Positions 59,931 to 64,000 of a stretch of DNA of 64,000 nt are shown one piece after another (the first letter of the stretch is position 1; each line of letters starts with the position of its first letter). Under the pieces are notes generated by a model. It was not told the DNA's origin and made no database searches. It saw only the letters and a program-made list of their open reading frames with translations. Source of the stretch: an uncultured Oscillospiraceae bacterium. GTDB taxonomy: Bacteria; Bacillota; Clostridia; Oscillospirales; Oscillospiraceae. The stretch is from NCBI GenBank assembly GCA_905234625.1, contig CAJOIC010000002.1, positions 19,023 to 83,022 of the forward strand, in the 5' to 3' direction. The position numbers were made by a program, and so were the translations under genes.

Positions 59931-61022
59931 ATGAAACGAGAAGAAGTTTTCAACTTTTCCGCCGGCCCGTCCGTTCTGCCCCGGGAGGCGCTGGAGCGTG
60001 CCGCCGCGGAGATCCTGAACTACAACGGCAGCGGTATGTCCGTCATGGAGATGAGCCATCGCAGCGCCTTTTTCCAGGAGATTTTCGACGCCACCAAGGC
60101 GAAGCTCAAGGCTGCGCTGAATGTCCCCGACACCCACGAGATCCTGTTCCTTCAGGGCGGCGCATCCACCCAGTTCTCCATGATCCCCCTGAACCTGCTG
60201 GAGAGCGCGGAGGGGATCGCCGACTATGCCGTTACCGGCAACTTTGCCCGCATTGCCATGAAGGAGGCAAAGAAATACGGCGACATCCGCATCGCCGCGT
60301 CCTCCGAGGCGGACAATTTCACCTATATCCCCGCCCAGGAGGAGCTGCAGCTCACCCCCGGCGCCAAGTATTTCTATTACTGCGCGAACAACACCATCTA
60401 CGGTACCGAGTGGAGCTACGTCCCCGAGACGGAAGCGCCGCTGGTGTGCGATATGAGCTCCGACATCCTCTCCCGTCCCGTGGATGTGTCGAAATACGGC
60501 ATCGTCTATGCTGGTGCGCAGAAGAATATGGCCCCGGCAGGCGTCACCGTCGTCATCATCGATAAATCCCTGGCGGGACGTGAGATGCCCATCACGCCGC
60601 TGATGCTCAGCTACAAGACCATGATCGAGAAGGACAGTATGTACAACACGCCGCCCTGCTGGTGCATCTACATGCTGGGTCTGACCCTGGACTGGCTGGA
60701 GAAGCAAGGGGGCGTAGCCGGGATGGAGGCCATCAAGCACGAAAAGGCGAAGATGATCTATGACATCCTGGACAACAGCAGGCTTTACAAACCCCACGCC
60801 CGGGTGGATTCCCGGAGCGAGATGAACATCACCTTCCGCACGGGGGACGCCGACCTGGACGCCCAGTTCGCGAAGGAAGCCCAGGCCAGGGGACTCATGA
60901 ACCTGAAGGGGCACCGCAGCGTGGGCGGCATCCGCGCCAGTCTCTATAACGCCCAGCCCATGGAGGGCGTCAAGGCCCTTGCCGATTATATGAAGGAATT
61001 CGAGGTAAAGCATCATGTATGA
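59931..61022 (+). CDS. serC: Phosphoserine aminotransferase
   Basis: 363 residues. Makes phosphoserine from 3-phosphohydroxypyruvate and glutamate. VFNFSAGPSVLPREALERA start, MEMSHRSAFFQEI, LFLQGGASTQFSMIPLNLL, ANNTIYGTEW, CDMSSDILSRPVDVSKYGIVYAGAQKNMAPAG with the PLP Lys, and LKGHRSVGGIRASLYNAQP (substrate-binding Arg). Overlaps serA by 8 bases, so the two serine-synthesis genes are translationally coupled. GAGAGG lies upstream. Confidence 0.97.
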   Translation: MKREEVFNFSAGPSVLPREALERAAAEILNYNGSGMSVMEMSHRSAFFQEIFDATKAKLKAALNVPDTHEILFLQGGASTQFSMIPLNLLESAEGIADYAVTGNFARIAMKEAKKYGDIRIAASSEADNFTYIPAQEELQLTPGAKYFYYCANNTIYGTEWSYVPETEAPLVCDMSSDILSRPVDVSKYGIVYAGAQKNMAPAGVTVVIIDKSLAGREMPITPLMLSYKTMIEKDSMYNTPPCWCIYMLGLTLDWLEKQGGVAGMEAIKHEKAKMIYDILDNSRLYKPHARVDSRSEMNITFRTGDADLDAQFAKEAQARGLMNLKGHRSVGGIRASLYNAQPMEGVKALADYMKEFEVKHHV

Positions 61023-62175
61023 GATCAAGACGATGAACAATATCGCCCAGGCGGGACTGAACGTCCTCAGCTCCAAGGGCATCATGGTGAACGTGGAGGC
61101 GGAAAACCCCGACGCGCTCCTTATCCGCTCCGCGAAGATCCACGATCTGGAGTTCGGCGACCGGCTCCTGGCCGTGGGCCGCGCGGGTGTGGGTGTCGAT
61201 AACGTCCCCATCCAGCGGTGCACAGACGCGGGCATCGCGGTGTTCAATGCCGCGGGAGCCAACGCCCAGGCGGTGGTGGAGCTGGCGATCTGCTCTCTGA
61301 TCCTGGCCTCCCGCAACATCATGGACGGCGCCTTCTGGGCCAAGTCCCTGGCTGGTCGGGAGAATATCGACGGTGAGGTTGAGGCGGGGAAGAAGAACTA
61401 TGTCGGACCCGAGATCATGGGCAAGACCCTGGGCATCATCGGCCTCGGCAATATCGGCTCCCGCATCGCCAACGCCGCCGTCGGCCTGGGGATGGACGTC
61501 ATCGGCTATGATCCGTATATGTCCGTGGAATCCGCCTGGCGCATCTCCAGCGAGGTCCGCCACGCCGAGGATATGGCAACCGTCTTCCGTCAGGCCGATT
61601 ATATCCTCATCCAGCTCCATCTGACTGACAAGACCCGGGGCATGCTGGGAGCGGACGCCTTCCGTCAGATGAAGGACGGCGTGCGTATCATAAACCTCGC
61701 CCGGGGCGGCCTTGTGGACACCGACGCCATTCTTGCCGCCATCGCGGCCGGGAAGGTAGCCCGGTATGTCACCGATTTCCCCGACGATAAGCTCATCGGC
61801 GCGAAGGGCGTCGTGGCCTTCCCGCATCTGGGCGCGTCCACGCCCGAGAGTGAGGAGAAATGCGCCGTCATGGCGGCACAGGAGCTGGCCGACTATCTCA
61901 TGAACGGCACCACGAAGAACTCTGTGAACCTGCCCGACGTGAACCTGGACCGGGCGGGCGAGGGGCGTCTGTGCGTCATCCACGACAATGTCCCCCGCAT
62001 GATCAACAGCTTCCTGGAGATCATCTCCGCCCAGAATATGAACGTCGAGCACATGATCAACAAGGCCCGGGGCGATATCGCCTATACGATCATCGACGTG
62101 GGCTCTCCCGTGACCAAGGAGATGGCCGACGATATCCGTGCCATGGACCATGTCCGCCGGGTGCGCGTCCTGTAA
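61015..62175 (+). CDS. serA: D-3-phosphoglycerate dehydrogenase
   Basis: 386 residues. First step of serine synthesis. VGRAGVGVDNVPI opens the NAD domain; TLGIIGLGNIGSRIANAA is the dinucleotide loop; NLARGGLVDTDAI and VAFPHLGASTPESEEKCA carry the catalytic Arg/His region. A C-terminal ACT domain (about 315-386, GRLCVIHDNVPRMINSFLEI) allows Ser feedback; the long allosteric ASB domain of some enzymes is absent. Coupled to serC; terminator downstream. Confidence 0.96.
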   Translation: MYEIKTMNNIAQAGLNVLSSKGIMVNVEAENPDALLIRSAKIHDLEFGDRLLAVGRAGVGVDNVPIQRCTDAGIAVFNAAGANAQAVVELAICSLILASRNIMDGAFWAKSLAGRENIDGEVEAGKKNYVGPEIMGKTLGIIGLGNIGSRIANAAVGLGMDVIGYDPYMSVESAWRISSEVRHAEDMATVFRQADYILIQLHLTDKTRGMLGADAFRQMKDGVRIINLARGGLVDTDAILAAIAAGKVARYVTDFPDDKLIGAKGVVAFPHLGASTPESEEKCAVMAAQELADYLMNGTTKNSVNLPDVNLDRAGEGRLCVIHDNVPRMINSFLEIISAQNMNVEHMINKARGDIAYTIIDVGSPVTKEMADDIRAMDHVRRVRVL

Positions 62176-62231
62176 TAGGATCGGCCTGCAATATGATCGG
62201 ATAGAGGCTTCTTTCATACAGATACAGATAA

Positions 62232-62263
62232 AACGAGACCGGGGAGGGATCCCCGGTCTCGTT
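62232..62263. terminator. Terminator after serC-serA
   Basis: A perfect 14-bp stem (62232-62245 with 62250-62263) and 4-base loop between serA and the convergent LRR gene. T runs are short, so strength is moderate. Confidence 0.8.
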
Positions 62264-62284
62264 CGATGTTATGCGTTTTCAGGT

Positions 62285-64000
62285 TCAGGGCTTTGCGGGC
62301 GGCTCTTCGGAGGCTTCCACAGGACCGCGCTCAATGGACTGCTTCATCCCGTTGGCGTCCAGGATGGTGCCGTCGGCGCCGAAGGCGGCCTTATACTCGG
62401 CCTCGACGTACTCTTCCAGAACGGCGATGGCGTCAGCGTCGGGGTTCTTCAGCTCCACGGAGGAGAAGATGGCCTTCTGATCGGGCATGATCAGCTCGAT
62501 GGCGCCGTCGCGCATGGCTACGGTGAACTTCACACCGGCGACCTCAAGCTCATCGTCAATGGCGATAGTGTTGCCGTCGATGTCCAGATCCTTCAGGATA
62601 TCCTCGGGGGCATAGACGTTCATATCCTTCACGGCGTCCGCCGGGTCAACGGGCTCCTGGTCTTCCTTGAGGTCGTCGGACTCGTTGAGTGCGGTGAGGA
62701 AGATGTCGTCGCAGGGCTTGCCCAGCTTTTCGGCGTACTCCGTCCATTCGTCCAAGGTAGCCTGGTCCGCGGGGAGATTCACGGCGACGAGGGCATCCTT
62801 CGTCTCCACCAGGAAGGCACCGTCGGCCATCTCGCCGCTGGCGGAATAGGCGTGGACGGTGATATCCTCGTCCAGCTTATATTCGGTCACATAGCCCTCG
62901 CCCAGCTCCTGGGAGGCGGAATTGTTGCCTTTGGGCTCGCCGCTGGCACGGCCCGCAGGCTGCTGGGCGGCGGGAGCGGCGGCCTTCTCCGTGATGATCT
63001 CCACACCTGTATCGATGGACAGGGAGAAATCGGCCTGGTCGCTCTTGAGATAATCAAGCAGCGAACGGATTTGCGCCTCGAAAAAATATTCATAAGGCAC
63101 ATCCTCGACCGCGGATTCTTTCTCCGCGTCGTACGACTCCTCTTCGGGCAGCTCCTCCGTCTGTGTGGCATTGTCGAGCCAGTAATACGTGTAATCATAG
63201 GGCTCGCCCTCATACTCCGAATCATCTTCGGGGGTGAATCTCTCGGCTTCGCCTTCCTTATACGCTTTGATGAGGTTGGGATTATTGCTGATGTCCAGCT
63301 GCTTTAAGCTGTTATCCTCAGCAAACAGCCACTTGAGATCCTTGTTGTTGGAGATATCCAGCTCTTCCAGCTCGTTTCCATATACGCCCAAAGCCAGGAG
63401 CTTTGTGTTTTTCGAAAGGTCCAGCTTGGAGATCTTGTTGTAGACGCAATACAGGGCGAGAAGCTCCGTGTTTCCGCTGACGTCCAGGTTCACCAGGTTG
63501 CAGGAATACACCCCCAGGTACTCCAGCTTTTTGTTTCCGCCGGCGTCAAACGTCTCGATGTTGTGACCGTCAACCTCCAGATACTTCAGCTCGGAGAAGA
63601 TCTCAATACCCTTTAGGGACGTGGCCTGCTCGGAAGCGAGGGTGTCAGAAGAGTCGTCGTCCGCCGAACTGCTGATGGTGGGGTAAAAGTTTATCGTGGT
63701 GACGGCTTGGATCTCAGCGGGGGAGAGGATACCGTTGCCGTCCGTATCGAAGTTCGCGCTGACATAGGCGCGGAACACCGGGTCGGGGAAGGTCGTCCCG
63801 TCGATCTTGACGCCGTCATCGGGAGCGCCGTCGATCGCCAGCGCGTCCAGAACGGCCTGGACAGCTTCATCATAGGTGACCTCGTCGATGGGGGCTTCCT
63901 CAGCGGGAGCCTCTTCCTCAGCGGGAGCCTCTTCCTCGGCGGGAGCGGCTTCCTCGGCGGGAGCGGCTTCCTCGGCGGGAGCGGCTTCCTCGGCGGGAGC
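62285..64000 (-). CDS. Leucine-rich-repeat surface protein with EF-hand/dockerin-like segment, 5' partial
   Basis: The frame enters from beyond the right edge. In order it reads an Ala/Pro/Glu repeat region (EEAAPA units), a link (PIDEVTYDEAVQAVLDALAID), a calcium-loop-like NFDTDGNGILSPAEIQAV, about six internalin-like leucine-rich repeats (LKYLEVDGHNIETFDAGGNK, LVNLDVSGNTELLALYC, ISKLDLSKNTKLLALG, LEELDISNNKDLKWL), a Glu/Asp-rich spacer and a C-terminal globular region (from about 300 residues before the end) that I do not recognise. No sorting signal or membrane anchor is at the C terminus. It is probably secreted, but the signal peptide lies outside the window. Confidence 0.82.
   Translation of the reverse strand, partial: APAEEAAPAEEAAPAEEAAPAEEEAPAEEEAPAEEAPIDEVTYDEAVQAVLDALAIDGAPDDGVKIDGTTFPDPVFRAYVSANFDTDGNGILSPAEIQAVTTINFYPTISSSADDDSSDTLASEQATSLKGIEIFSELKYLEVDGHNIETFDAGGNKKLEYLGVYSCNLVNLDVSGNTELLALYCVYNKISKLDLSKNTKLLALGVYGNELEELDISNNKDLKWLFAEDNSLKQLDISNNPNLIKAYKEGEAERFTPEDDSEYEGEPYDYTYYWLDNATQTEELPEEESYDAEKESAVEDVPYEYFFEAQIRSLLDYLKSDQADFSLSIDTGVEIITEKAAAPAAQQPAGRASGEPKGNNSASQELGEGYVTEYKLDEDITVHAYSASGEMADGAFLVETKDALVAVNLPADQATLDEWTEYAEKLGKPCDDIFLTALNESDDLKEDQEPVDPADAVKDMNVYAPEDILKDLDIDGNTIAIDDELEVAGVKFTVAMRDGAIELIMPDQKAIFSSVELKNPDADAIAVLEEYVEAEYKAAFGADGTILDANGMKQSIERGPVEASEEPPAKP
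63895..64000 (-). repeat. 18-base tandem repeat coding for EEAAPA units
   Basis: About 5.9 copies of an 18-base unit run to the window edge; on the coding strand each encodes six residues (EEAAPA or EEEAPA). The three units nearest the edge are identical, the two innermost differ at shared positions, suggesting recent expansion. Total copy number cannot be seen. Confidence 0.9.

Noticed and set aside
63895..64000. Possible CRISPR or satellite array
   Set aside because: Units are 18 bases without spacers and lie in frame within a protein, encoding six-residue repeats.

Overview
The window is a GC-rich, gene-dense chromosomal segment from a Gram-positive anaerobe, most likely an Oscillospiraceae-type member of the Clostridia. 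The evidence is the SpoVB-like flippase/mazG/HU/rqcP order, a DacF-type carboxypeptidase, a Dlt-like adenylation/carrier/MBOAT gene set, TagF-like and LTA-synthase-like genes, ferredoxin-tailed and CoA-transferase genes typical of fermenters, and strong ribosome binding sites with occasional TTG starts. No rRNA, tRNA, CRISPR array, prophage or insertion sequence was recognised. Species is not assigned.

Layout. 1-7.8 kb: 3' part of ftsZ, then leftward genes for a ferritin-like protein, an SGNH hydrolase, an EF-G paralogue, a degenerate P-type-ATPase-like membrane protein (5' end frameshifted) and rlmB. 7.9-10.6 kb: a rhomboid-like membrane protein and an anchored PQQ-type beta-propeller. 10.7-18.8 kb: an acyltransferase and, divergently, a surface-polymer operon: LTA-synthase-like phosphotransferase, a YidC/TagF-like fusion, a GNAT protein, a cytidylyltransferase/PLP-enzyme fusion and a small membrane protein. 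18.9-26.1 kb: a tightly overlapping leftward aromatic operon (DAHP synthase, tyrA with an in-frame stop, aroB, aroA, aroC, chorismate mutase, aroE-aroK fusion, aroQ) behind a consensus promoter and a Tyr/Phe leader-peptide attenuator.

26.1-37.1 kb: two divergent operons that look like one envelope-modification system. Leftward are two tandem lipoproteins with SGNH-like domains, a small membrane protein, an MBOAT acyltransferase and a membrane-anchored SGNH protein. Rightward are a DltA-like adenylating enzyme, a type III PLP decarboxylase-like enzyme, a hexapeptide acyltransferase and a DltC-like carrier. 37.2-49.4 kb: TSUP permease, gamma-carbonic-anhydrase-like protein, CoA-transferase, amidohydrolase, an iron-sulfur/thiouridine operon (nifS-nifU-mnmA), an aminotransferase, a decayed gltD fragment, a DUF362 ferredoxin protein, tatD and an atypical histidine kinase.

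49.5-62.2 kb: gap, SpoVB-like flippase, mazG, HU, rqcP, D,D-carboxypeptidase, pgi, a small P-loop protein, a second cysteine desulfurase, mtaB, serC and serA. 62.3-64 kb: the 3' part of a leucine-rich-repeat protein whose upstream part is an in-frame 18-base tandem repeat running off the window.

The strongest candidates for undescribed biology are the Dlt-like system with its extra PLP enzyme and transferase, the YidC/TagF and cytidylyltransferase/PLP fusions in one operon, the aromatic attenuator, and the P-type ATPase look-alike lacking all catalytic motifs.
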